From contig NZ_MBLO01000034.1 of assembly GCF_001854805.1 (NCBI RefSeq), positions 1 through 51,360 of the forward strand: a stretch of 51,360 nt of DNA. The letters are read 5' to 3'. The notes under the pieces are model-generated. The model ran no database searches, had not been told where the DNA came from, and was given only the letters and a program-made list of their open reading frames with translations. A program made the translations under genes and the position numbers. Positions 1 through 7,483 of the stretch are shown piece by piece. The stretch's first letter is position 1. Each line of letters opens with the position of its first letter. The DNA is from Pseudofrankia coriaricola. GTDB lineage: Bacteria > Actinomycetota > Actinomycetes > Frankiales > Frankiaceae.

Positions 1-2
1 TC

Positions 3-74
3 GAGCAGGTCGCTGCCAACCGCGACCGGGTGCTCCCACTCCTCGTCACAGCCTGCGACAGACCAACGCGGTGA
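3..74 (+). CDS. C-terminal end of an upstream gene (partial)
   Basis: An open frame enters from the window edge and ends at TGA 72-74, encoding about 23 residues that end in LLVTACDRPTR. Its stop overlaps the GTG start of the next frame in a GTGA junction (71-74), the usual sign of translationally coupled genes in actinobacteria. The fragment is too short to identify. It could also be chance, or the two frames could be one gene with a frameshift. Confidence 0.3.
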   Translation, partial: EQVAANRDRVLPLLVTACDRPTR

Positions 75-718
75 GCTACCTCGCCGAAGCCCTGGGGTGG
101 ACCCGAGTTCAAGCCGCCCTGTGGAATCGGTACGATCTTTCTGCGCTGCGACGAGGGGGACCTGCTGTGAGGGAGCGTGTGAAGGTCGACGCCGTGATCG
201 AGGTTGGCATCCCTGGGTTCGCTTCGGTGTCGATTCAAGTACCGGACATCCTCAGTTATTTTGGACCGAGACGGGATCTAGCGGGCCCTTTCATGATCCT
301 GGAGCGCAAGTCCGGGCTGGCTCTAAGGACTCCGGAGAAGTGCCAGCTGGGTTGGCAGCCTTACCTGCAAGCTGCATATGGCGACCTCGCCGACCAGTGG
401 TTCTTCAAACGACCATCCCGTGGGTCCAGGGAACTGCTCATTGTCTCGGCCAGCAGTGGCATGGTGTTCGACAAGACCCCGGAGGATAGGAACGAGGCCC
501 CGTTAATTCTGTGGGAAGAACACGCCGGCGCGGTACAACGGTGGCTGCTTGCAGCCTCGCCCGACCGGTTGGGCTGGATCATCCAGAGCTGCCACGATGG
601 AAGGGTGCTCGATGTGGGTTTGACGCCGAGCGCGGATCGAAAGGCATGGACCTACGATGCGCACAGAGATCGTCATCAGCAGTTTCTGATTCTTCCGCTG
701 GGTAGGGTCCTCAGCTAG
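71..718 (+). CDS. Hypothetical protein with C-terminal beta-trefoil (ricin-lectin-like) domain
   Basis: The 215-residue product has no signal peptide or membrane segment. Residues about 70-213 look like a ricin-type beta-trefoil: three similar blocks each ending near an aromatic Q/W motif (DQWFF, QRWLL, HQQFLIL), as in the QxW repeats of carbohydrate-binding trefoils. The first 70 residues are not recognised. The GTG start is chosen because it overlaps the stop of the preceding frame (GTGA); the frame stays open to the window edge, so an earlier start is possible. The 3' end overlaps the tail of the opposite-strand TIR-NTPase frame by 216 bp, which is unusual for two intact genes and suggests that the neighbour, not this gene, was cut. 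Sugar binding is inferred from the fold only. Confidence 0.5.
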   Translation: MSYLAEALGWTRVQAALWNRYDLSALRRGGPAVRERVKVDAVIEVGIPGFASVSIQVPDILSYFGPRRDLAGPFMILERKSGLALRTPEKCQLGWQPYLQAAYGDLADQWFFKRPSRGSRELLIVSASSGMVFDKTPEDRNEAPLILWEEHAGAVQRWLLAASPDRLGWIIQSCHDGRVLDVGLTPSADRKAWTYDAHRDRHQQFLILPLGRVLS

Positions 719-2383
719 CTTTGGCCGGCACAGAGCGGCAGCAGAAGGTGCAGCTGCCGGGATCGCTGCCAGCGTGGCCAGCACCGGCAGCCCATGGTTT
801 CGCCAGCGGTTCACGCCGAGCTCGGCGCGCCAGCGGGCCACAGTGTCGGCGTAGTAGGAGGCCAGTCCTGAGGGCAGGCGGGCGACGTCGGCGGGGTCGC
901 GGGCGTGGTCGCGGATCTGATCGAGCACGGTCAGCGCATAGATCCACACTCCGCCCGAGCGGTCCAGGAGCATACGGCAGAATCGATCAACGGAAGGCCC
1001 GGAGATGCGCAACGCCTCGGACAGTTCGGGATCGCTGGCGGTGATGGCAGTCAGATAGTTGAGCAGGTCGCGGTGGTTGGCCGCGCTTTCCACGTCGATC
1101 CGCTCGACCACTCGTGCCTCTGCGGGCACCGCGACCATTTTTGGCCGCGTCGTCGCGATGATGACCGTTCCCGGGGGAAGGCTTGGCGGTAGTCCAAACG
1201 ACAGTTCGCCTGTCGGGGGCAGCGGGGCCTCGTCCAGACCGTCGATGAGCAGCACCACCGGCACACCTGGCGTTTCGCGGTCCCGGCGGGCGGCGGCCTC
1301 GGACAGCCTGCCCGACAACCATGCCGTCGACTCGGCGCGCTCGGGAAGGACTCCGTCTGGTGCGGCGTCCTCAAGCTGCCAGCGGGCGATGAGCTGCGCG
1401 CCGAGGTTACGCCGCGCGATCTGCGGCGAGCGGCCTTCGGCGAGGCGAGTGAAGTGCGCGGGCCAGACCCGGGTGTACGCGAGGTAGGTGGCCAACGCGG
1501 ACTTGCCCATCCCGGCTTCGGCCTCGACGAGCAGATAGCCACCGCGGCGCTGCTGGACGCAACGGTTCAGGAAGGCGTCGATCCGGCCGATCAACTCGGT
1601 GCGGCCCCGGAATCGGCTGACCGGGTTGTCCAAGTCCGCCGGATCAGCGAGCCGCAGGTCACCCGGCAGTGGGTCGAGCGGGATCACAGCCTGTCGTAGC
1701 GACTGGAAAGGCCCGGTGAACCGCCGCGCGAGCGCTGCGCGGTAGTTGACTCCGACGGCTGGCCCGCCTGATGGGAGCACATTCCCCGTCTCGCCACCGC
1801 CGGGCTTGCCGCGGCTCAAGGCCGGCGCGACTCCGCCGAGGTCGGGGGCGGCGGAGCCAGCCGGAAACGGAGGCGTGGCTGGGGCACCCGAGGAATCGGA
1901 TGGGAACGACGGCGCGCTGGTCGGCTTTGCTCGCCCACCGGACACCGCGAGCTTGGCCGCCTGTAACAGGTCATTGCGGGCTTGATGTTGTGAGATCCCG
2001 AACAGGTCGAACGACACGACGTGGTCAAGCAAACTGGGTCGATCGCAATCCGCCACCCGGGCGACGAGCAATCTGCGCCGCACCCCGGTCGGATCCGCCT
2101 TCCACGCGGCCTGCCACTCAGCGGTGCCGTGCACCGAACGGGCATAGCTGTCCGACAGCACTGCCAGGGTGCGGGCTGCGCGCCGGACGCCATTCTGCAT
2201 GCCGACTATCCAGTTCGAGCCAGGCACGAAGTCCCACGCCTGCAGTAGCACCCGATAGCCGGTCTCCTCCAGTACCCAGGCGATCCACTCGGCCCACCCC
2301 TGGTCCGCCTTGGTGTAACTGATAAAGAAGTCGCGTTCCTCCGCCGCGTCGTCCGCCTCATCGGTGACATCCCCACTTGTCAC
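503..2383 (-). CDS. TIR domain / P-loop (NACHT-like) NTPase, probably 3'-truncated
   Basis: The GTG start at 2383 opens an N-terminal TIR domain (residues about 17-145; FFISYTKAD). Glu89 in the GTAEW segment sits where TIR NAD-hydrolases carry the catalytic Glu. A Pro/Gly-rich linker (150-210) leads to an NTPase with Walker A EAGMGKSA (about 289-296) and Walker B VVLLIDGLDEA (about 376-386), as in STAND/NACHT signalling proteins. Such proteins sense a trigger, oligomerise and usually fire the TIR enzyme, often in antiphage defence or signalling. Homologues normally have C-terminal sensor repeats; here none exist. From about residue 556 the frame is simply antisense to the trefoil gene, so the original 3' part appears lost by rearrangement near position 718. 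Activity of the remnant is uncertain. Confidence 0.7.
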   Translation of the reverse strand: MTSGDVTDEADDAAEERDFFISYTKADQGWAEWIAWVLEETGYRVLLQAWDFVPGSNWIVGMQNGVRRAARTLAVLSDSYARSVHGTAEWQAAWKADPTGVRRRLLVARVADCDRPSLLDHVVSFDLFGISQHQARNDLLQAAKLAVSGGRAKPTSAPSFPSDSSGAPATPPFPAGSAAPDLGGVAPALSRGKPGGGETGNVLPSGGPAVGVNYRAALARRFTGPFQSLRQAVIPLDPLPGDLRLADPADLDNPVSRFRGRTELIGRIDAFLNRCVQQRRGGYLLVEAEAGMGKSALATYLAYTRVWPAHFTRLAEGRSPQIARRNLGAQLIARWQLEDAAPDGVLPERAESTAWLSGRLSEAAARRDRETPGVPVVLLIDGLDEAPLPPTGELSFGLPPSLPPGTVIIATTRPKMVAVPAEARVVERIDVESAANHRDLLNYLTAITASDPELSEALRISGPSVDRFCRMLLDRSGGVWIYALTVLDQIRDHARDPADVARLPSGLASYYADTVARWRAELGVNRWRNHGLPVLATLAAIPAAAPSAAALCRPKLAEDPTQRKNQKLLMTISVRIVGPCLSIRARRQTHIEHPSIVAALDDPAQPVGRGCKQPPLYRAGVFFPQN

Positions 2384-2940
2384 GCGGCCAGTGTGTCACC
2401 AGCACAAACTGCACTAAAACGTCCGTGCCCGTGGTGGGCTGGCGTTGAGATGCGACCGTGTGGTCGATGTCGCTCCTTGCGGGACGACTAACTGACCGTC
2501 GATGGCTACCTGTCGCGAGTGATGCAGCCAGGTCGGAGCCATCGCGAGATCTTGAGATGGCCCCGAAGTGATCGGAGACGCAGTCGACAGGGATGGCTTA
2601 GACAGTGTCGACTAAGGCTCCTATGTGATTTTGGCGGCGCGTGTCCTGTGGTGAGTAGTCGGCGACGATGTCCGTGTTCTGTAGTGCTACGCATTGGATG
2701 GGTTGTTCTGGCTGAGAGAATCTGCCCGTTCGCGAGATTTCTGGACTCGCGATTTCCTTGCCACGGGCAAGACGCGAGTTTGTGTACTCGTCCAGAGTCG
2801 CGCGCTGCAGTTGCCCAGGTAGAGGGGATGTTTTGGATCTTCAAGGATCGCGGCCCGAATCTGCGAAGGCGCGAATCAGGTACGGCGCGTGGTGATGTCT
2901 CGCCAGCTCGTCGTCTGGTTGACCAAGGAAGATCGGCGGC
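2384..2940. other. 557-bp gap without a convincing gene
   Basis: Lies between the TIR-NTPase start and the TnsA-like remnant. It is less GC-rich than the flanks, and its open frames resemble no known family. It holds several TCGCG-containing short repeats between 2730 and 2815 and a TGTCGAC motif at 2606, which may belong to the end of a decayed Tn7-like element. The promoter of the TIR gene should lie near 2390-2450, but no clear boxes are seen. Confidence 0.4.
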
Positions 2941-3170
2941 ATGTCGACGGATCTTGGGCTGCGGACTCGCCGAATGCGGGTGCGGTACCGCACCGACGAC
3001 GGCGCGGTCGTCGACACGACGCTCGACAGGCTGACCGTGGACGAGGTTGCCGGTGGGCTGCAGGTCCGGGAGTTCCGTTGGCGGAAGGGCCAGCGTCACT
3101 ACTCCGGATAGGTACTGGTCGTCCACTGCCGGCCGTCTGGTGATCTACGAGAGCCGTCTGGAACTGGGAG
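2941..3170 (+). pseudogene. Remnant of TnsA-like transposase endonuclease subunit (frameshifted, truncated)
   Basis: ATG 2941 begins MSTDLGLRTRRMRVRYR and runs for 56 residues to a TAG at 3109, ending WRKGQRHYSG. In the next frame the sequence continues directly as YWSSTAGRLVIYESRLEL (from 3113). Removing one base (an extra A in GGATAGGTAC) would restore SGWYWSSTAGRLVIYESRLEL, the N-terminal region of actinobacterial TnsA-like heteromeric transposase endonucleases, including the conserved YESRLEL stretch. The homology stops near 3170, where sequence next to the nitroreductase gene begins, so catalytic core and C-terminus are missing. This is a dead relic of a Tn7-like element, identified from memory of the family. 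Confidence 0.6.
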
Positions 3171-3203
3171 CGCGCGGAGTGGTTCTTCGGGCCGGCCCCC
3201 GGC

Positions 3204-3659
3204 TCAGGTCCGTTCGAGGAGCACGACCGGGATATCCCGATCCGTCCCGCTCTGGTAGGCATCGTAGTCCGGCCAGAGCGCCGTCATCGTGAGCCACAGG
3301 CGGGCCTTCTCGGCGGGCTCCGCCACCCGGGCCTTCGCTGGGAAGCGTTCCGTCCCGACCTGCAACTCGACCTCCGAGTGGGCGAGCAGGTTCAGATACC
3401 ACAGCGGGTGCTCGGGAAAGCCGCCCTTCGATGCGACGACGACGTAGTCGTTCCCGTCCCGCCCGTAGATCAGGGGCGTGCGGCGCGGCTTCCCACTGCG
3501 ACGGCCCCGCGTCGTCAACAGCAGCGTCGGGGCTCCCCGCTCGAACGAACCGTCGATGCCGTACCAGATGTGCCCATCGGCACCGCCGCTGTCGAGATAG
3601 CGGCGGGTGTGATCAGCTATCCAGTCCATCGGGCTGTCGCTGGGCGTCGTCTCGGTCAC
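3204..3659 (-). CDS. Nitroreductase-family deazaflavin-dependent oxidoreductase (Ddn/DUF385-like)
   Basis: The 151-residue protein fits the split-barrel deazaflavin (F420)-dependent nitroreductase family of actinobacteria. It shows the block LLLTTRGRRSGKPRRTPLIY, followed by YVVVASKGGFPEHPLWYLNL and the C-terminal DYDAYQSGTDRDIPVVLL. These proteins reduce varied substrates with reduced F420; the substrate here is unknown. The GTG start at 3659 is chosen because a GGAGA ribosome site precedes it by about eight bases and homologues start there; the open frame extends to 4007 but the extra residues are low-complexity. It is divergent from the FUSC-type gene. Confidence 0.8.
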   Translation of the reverse strand: MTETTPSDSPMDWIADHTRRYLDSGGADGHIWYGIDGSFERGAPTLLLTTRGRRSGKPRRTPLIYGRDGNDYVVVASKGGFPEHPLWYLNLLAHSEVELQVGTERFPAKARVAEPAEKARLWLTMTALWPDYDAYQSGTDRDIPVVLLERT

Positions 3660-3945
3660 GCGATCTCCAGGCGAGTTGGCGTCGGGGCGTCTCGGTGATA
3701 GAAGCGCGGCGAACCGCGGTCGTCCCCGAACGGGCCCGGATCCGTTCGATGCGGGCTCACGCTTCGTGCCAGCATCCGCCGGCGCGGGGATGTTCCCATC
3801 CCTACCTGGAGTAGGTGGACAGCCGTGGGCGGCGAGGGCGAGGACGTCGGCGACCATGCCGATCGACTCTTCGGCGGTCACCCCGTGAGCGGCGTTTTCC
3901 CGCGGGGGTGGCTCGTGGTGCCGAGGGGGTGGGCATAGCGCCGGG

Positions 3946-6117
3946 GTGGAGCTGGTGCGGCGGGGAGCGTCCGAGTCGGGTCCGGCTTCGTTGCGGGGCG
4001 CGTTCACAGTGCGGCGGCCCCCGCCCGGGCGGGGGCGCCTCGCGCTGGTCAGCGCGTTGGCGACGGGGATCCCGCTGGCCGCGGGGCAGCTGACAGGACA
4101 GCTCTCGCTGGGGCTGACGGCGACTCTGGGCGCGGCGACGGCGATCTACTACCCGAGGTCCAGCTGGCGCTACCGGAGCCGGGCGCTGCCGGTGGTCGCG
4201 GTGGGAGCTGCCGCGGCGGGAAGCCTGGGGGCGGTGGCCTGGGGGAATCCGTGGCGCACGGCCATCGTGGTGGCCACGGTGGCGTTCGTCGCCACAGCGT
4301 TGTTCGCCGCCCTGCTCGCGCCCCCGCCCGGCGCGGTGCCGATCGTGGTCGCCTGCGCGGTCGCCACCCAGCTTCCGCCGGGCGTTGCCCCGGTCGTGAC
4401 GCGGGCCGGACTCACCCTGGCCGGCGCGGCCTTCGCCTACCTGCTCACGATGATCGTTGCCCGCGGGGACCGGGCCGGGCCAAGCCGGCGCGCGGTCGCC
4501 GAGGCACTCGAGGCGCTCGCGACCATGTCCGACACACTGGGGACGGGGCGGACAGAGGTCACACGTCACGACGCCCAGCGGGAGATCCGCCGGGCGGAGG
4601 TGATCGTTGCCCGGGACCGCCCTGGCGGTCAGCTCGCCGCGATCGCCGCCCGTCTGCGTCGCGTCTTCACCCGGATCGTGGACTACGCGACGCTCACCGG
4701 GCGTCGGCCGCCCGCCAGCGTGTCCGGGCGCCTGCGGGACTACGCTGCCGGCGTCTCCGTCGGCCGGTACGACCCGGACCGAAGCACGCGTGCGCGGTGG
4801 TGGCGTCGCGCGCCCCCCGCCGACCCCGGACTGGCTGGCGACGCGGCGCTGGCCACCGCCTGGGCGGGCGCCGCGGCCCGCGCGTACGTGCTGGTTGACC
4901 GCGTGGACGCGCCGACCCACGCAGGGCGGCGCCCCTGGCCTGCGTCGCGGCCCATCACCATCGGGCCACCCATCCACCCCGGCCGGGTGGCGGCGCGGCG
5001 CGGGCAGGACCAGACGTCGCGGGCGTGGCATCGGCTCGCCGCGACGGTGGCCGAGATGACGCAACCGACGGGCGTGCGGCCGGTGGCGCCGATCATCGCG
5101 CCGACCCGGGACCTCCTCGCGGACGGGCTGCGGCTTCGGTCCCCGGCGTGGCCCTGGGCGGTGCGCAGTGGTCTGGCCACGGCCGCGGCGGCGCTGCTCG
5201 CGATCGCCGCCGGTATCGACCGGCCCTTCTGGGCTCCGGTAGCCGCCGCCACCGTCCTGGAGGTGCGGTCCGCCCGGGTCGCCGGGCAGCACACCCTGCA
5301 GCATCTGCTCGGAACCGCGCTGGGCACGCTCGCCGCCTTCGCGCTGCTGGTGGTCCCCTTCCCGGTGTGGTGGCTGATCCTGACCATCACCGTCCTGCAG
5401 GCCGCGATCGAACTGCTCGGCCCCGCCAACGGCGGTATCGGGGCGCTCCTGGTCATGCCGTCGACGATGCTCGTCGCCGAGTTCGCCGGCCCAGAGCAAC
5501 TGGCCGGGCCGCTGGTCACGTCGCGGCTCCTCGGCACGCTGCTCGGGCTCGTCGTCGGCCTCGTCGCCTCGCTGGTCCTCTGGCCGCGGGCCGCCGCCCA
5601 GAGACTGCCGGACGCGCTGGCCGACTGCCTGCGTGCGATCGGCGTTCTCCTGGCGAACCTGCTGGTCGAGTCCCGCACCGGAAGGACGCCCCCGGCCCTG
5701 CGGCCAGTCCCGACGTTCGAGCACCCTGCGCGACACGGAGCGCCCGATCAACGGCGTCCCCCAACCGAACGGCGGCGGGGGGCGGCGCGCCACCACGTCG
5801 AGGCGACGCTGGAATGGCTCTCCGAAATGCACGCCGAGGCAGAGAACGAGCCGGGAGAGGCGGCCCGAGCGATCTGGCCCGCGGTGATCGCCGCCCGCAG
5901 GCTCGGCTACCTCGTCCTGCTCGAGCCTCCCGGGCTGCGTGACGCGCTGCCCGCCACCGCGGCCTCACCCGAGGCCATCCGCCTGCTGTTCAGCCAGCTC
6001 GCCGCCGCGATCCGGGGCGACGGCCCGTCGCCACCACAGGAACCGCCCCAACTGCCGCCGTTCCCGCCGCTGCGGGGCGAGTTCGCCGCACTTGTCGGCG
6101 CCGCCCCCCAGCGCTGA
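3946..6117 (+). CDS. FUSC family (aromatic-acid-exporter-like) integral membrane protein
   Basis: This 723-residue protein has two hydrophobic blocks separated by a long hydrophilic stretch, the FUSC pattern: membrane helices at about 25-180, a cytoplasmic region at about 190-400, then a second helix set at about 405-555 containing FWAPVAAATVLEVRSARVAG and GTALGTLAAFALLVVP. A Pro-rich tail follows. FUSC proteins are associated with efflux of aromatic acids such as fusaric acid or p-hydroxybenzoate; the substrate here cannot be read from sequence. The GTG start at 3946 gives the expected N-terminal length. A 676-residue open frame on the opposite strand is a GC-bias shadow. Confidence 0.75.
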   Translation: MELVRRGASESGPASLRGAFTVRRPPPGRGRLALVSALATGIPLAAGQLTGQLSLGLTATLGAATAIYYPRSSWRYRSRALPVVAVGAAAAGSLGAVAWGNPWRTAIVVATVAFVATALFAALLAPPPGAVPIVVACAVATQLPPGVAPVVTRAGLTLAGAAFAYLLTMIVARGDRAGPSRRAVAEALEALATMSDTLGTGRTEVTRHDAQREIRRAEVIVARDRPGGQLAAIAARLRRVFTRIVDYATLTGRRPPASVSGRLRDYAAGVSVGRYDPDRSTRARWWRRAPPADPGLAGDAALATAWAGAAARAYVLVDRVDAPTHAGRRPWPASRPITIGPPIHPGRVAARRGQDQTSRAWHRLAATVAEMTQPTGVRPVAPIIAPTRDLLADGLRLRSPAWPWAVRSGLATAAAALLAIAAGIDRPFWAPVAAATVLEVRSARVAGQHTLQHLLGTALGTLAAFALLVVPFPVWWLILTITVLQAAIELLGPANGGIGALLVMPSTMLVAEFAGPEQLAGPLVTSRLLGTLLGLVVGLVASLVLWPRAAAQRLPDALADCLRAIGVLLANLLVESRTGRTPPALRPVPTFEHPARHGAPDQRRPPTERRRGAARHHVEATLEWLSEMHAEAENEPGEAARAIWPAVIAARRLGYLVLLEPPGLRDALPATAASPEAIRLLFSQLAAAIRGDGPSPPQEPPQLPPFPPLRGEFAALVGAAPQR

Positions 6118-6228
6118 CTGCCCGGACCGTGCATGGACGAGCCCGGACGCCCGCTGTGGCCATCAGCCCCGTGACGTACATCAGTGGACATCGGCGGAGT
6201 GGCGTTCGGTCCGGGCGTGCTGCTGGCC

Positions 6229-6370
6229 AGCGGCGGCGACGGTGCCGTCACCCAGACGCCGGTGAGCTCGGCGATGACATCAAGCGGTCCAGCGGTGCAG
6301 ATGACGCATCCCTGCGGTGTGCAGATGACGCATCCCTGCGGTGTGCGTTGCCATGCCCACTCGTCAGGCC
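6229..6370 (-). pseudogene. N-terminal fragment of a HIT-family hydrolase with internal duplication
   Basis: Read on the minus strand, this stretch encodes WARPDEWAWQRTPQGCVIC, then a second TPQGCVIC, then TAGPLDVIAELTGVWVTAP. The PLDVIAEL...WVTAP signature preceded by a GCxxC motif matches the N-terminus of actinobacterial HIT-domain proteins (nucleotide hydrolases/transferases). The HIT catalytic histidine triad lies downstream in the family and is absent; after WVTAP the frame becomes low-complexity. The cysteine motif is doubled by an in-frame 24-bp tandem repeat. It is a truncated relic. Confidence 0.5.
6296..6343. repeat. 24-bp tandem direct repeat, two copies
   Basis: Two identical adjacent 24-bp units (6296-6319 and 6320-6343), beginning TGCAGATGACGCATCC. 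The unit is eight codons long and lies within the HIT-family fragment, duplicating TPQGCVIC in frame on the minus strand. Confidence 0.9.
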
Positions 6371-6570
6371 TTGCCCACAGCGCCCCGCCGTTCGGCCCGA
6401 GGTCGGAAGGATCAGCCACGCTGCCATCTTCGCTGTGGGCGCGAGCTGCGATGGGCCGAAGCGTGCCCGCACGCGTTGCTTGACGAGTTCCCCGGCGATT
6501 GAGGTGGGGAGTGAAGCGGGCGATGGCGTGGCACTGGCTCGCCCGATCGCCGTCCTGACAGGATGGCGAC

Positions 6571-6924
6571 ATGGAACGTGTGCTTGGAATCGGTGGATAC
6601 TTCATGCGTGCCGCCGACCCGGTGGCCCTGGGTGCCTGGTATCGCGATTGCCTCGGCCTGGACGCTGATGAGCACGGCCTGTGGCATCAGGAAGTCGGGC
6701 TGACGGTGTTCGCGACGTTCGAGTCCGAGACCGACTACTTCGGGTCCCGTGCCCAGCAGGCTATGATCAACTTCCGGGTCCGCGACCTGGACGCGATGCT
6801 CGCGCAACTGCGCGCCAAGGGCGCGGACGTGGTTGAAGAGACGCAGGACATGGAGGGCGTCGGTCGATTCGGCTGGGTCACCGATCCCGCGGGTAATCGG
6901 ATCGAGCTGTGGCAGCCCGCCTGA
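6571..6924 (+). CDS. VOC superfamily (glyoxalase/bleomycin-resistance-like) protein
   Basis: A 117-residue single-domain VOC protein with two beta-alpha-beta-beta-beta repeats: the first half shows FMRAADPVALGAWYRDCLGL, the second INFRVRDLDAMLAQLRAKG and ends in the family hallmark WVTDPAGNRIELWQP. Length is normal for the family. The terminal Glu in IELWQ is the usual metal ligand. VOC proteins include glyoxalases, dioxygenases and antibiotic-binding proteins; the substrate is unknown. ATG start with no strong ribosome site. It stands alone between decayed gene fragments. Confidence 0.8.
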   Translation: MERVLGIGGYFMRAADPVALGAWYRDCLGLDADEHGLWHQEVGLTVFATFESETDYFGSRAQQAMINFRVRDLDAMLAQLRAKGADVVEETQDMEGVGRFGWVTDPAGNRIELWQPA

Positions 6925-7262
6925 CCGTGTCTTCACGCAGGCGATGATGTGCTGATGGCGCACCAGATTGTCGAGGTGTGAACTCTGCCAGAAGGCGTCG
7001 AACGCTCCACGGTTCAGCACGTAGTCAAGACCCGGCCCGAGAGCCAGGTTCTGGAGCCGGAATGGGCCCTACATGTAGCGGTACCGGATCCCGGCTCGCC
7101 AGCTCGACGGCCTTCTTGGCGTCCGGCTTGCCCCTGCACTTCTGGATGGCGTGACGGATACAGACCAGGACATCGTTCGCCAGGAGATCACAAACCAGGC
7201 ACGATGGCGACTTCGCCCTCACCTGTCAGTCCTCGCCCCGATATCGACGCGTCGACGCGACG
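6925..7262. other. Gap without a recognisable gene
   Basis: Short minus-strand frames here (ends near 7020 and 7222) match no family known to me. The position between a VOC gene and gene fragments suggests more decayed coding sequence, but this cannot be shown. Confidence 0.3.
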
Positions 7263-7400
7263 ATGGGAGCTATGACCGGACGCCACACCGGTGACCCCGT
7301 CGTCCGCCTCGCCGCGCGGGTCGTGCTCCTGCATGCCAACAACGCGGTGCTTCTCCAACTGCACGACTGGCCGCACGAACCACACTGGCCTGCCCTGGCG
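7263..7400 (+). pseudogene. N-terminal fragment of a NUDIX hydrolase
   Basis: From ATG 7263 the frame reads MGAMTGRHTGDPVVRLAARV then VLLHANNAVLLQLHDWPHEP. This resembles the first beta-strands of NUDIX hydrolases (VRLAARVVLLDADDRVLL...). The NUDIX box (GX5EX7REUXEEXGU) that should follow is missing; the sequence changes after about residue 42 and the frame ends in the 3' region of the polysaccharide deacetylase gene. It is interpreted as a truncated relic. Confidence 0.45.
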
Positions 7401-7483
7401 GCCCGGGAGGCCCAGCGCGCGCCTGACGTCAGCGTTCAGGCGGGTCTCGGCGATCGCCTGGGGCGGAGCCGCGTAGCCGCCTG

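Larger units (their letters stand above)
6118..6570. other. 453-bp gap holding a HIT-family gene fragment
   Basis: No intact gene. The minus strand carries the HIT-family fragment annotated separately, with a 24-bp tandem duplication inside it. The last 200 bases before the VOC gene show nothing recognisable apart from its presumed promoter. Confidence 0.5.

Noticed and set aside
3802-5832. 676-residue open frame antisense to the FUSC gene
   Set aside because: Composition is Arg/Gly/Pro-rich with no family features; long antisense frames are routine in very GC-rich genes.
6412-7222. Minus-strand frames ending near 7020 and 7222
   Set aside because: No recognisable family, no ribosome site, and overlap with the intact VOC gene for the longer one.
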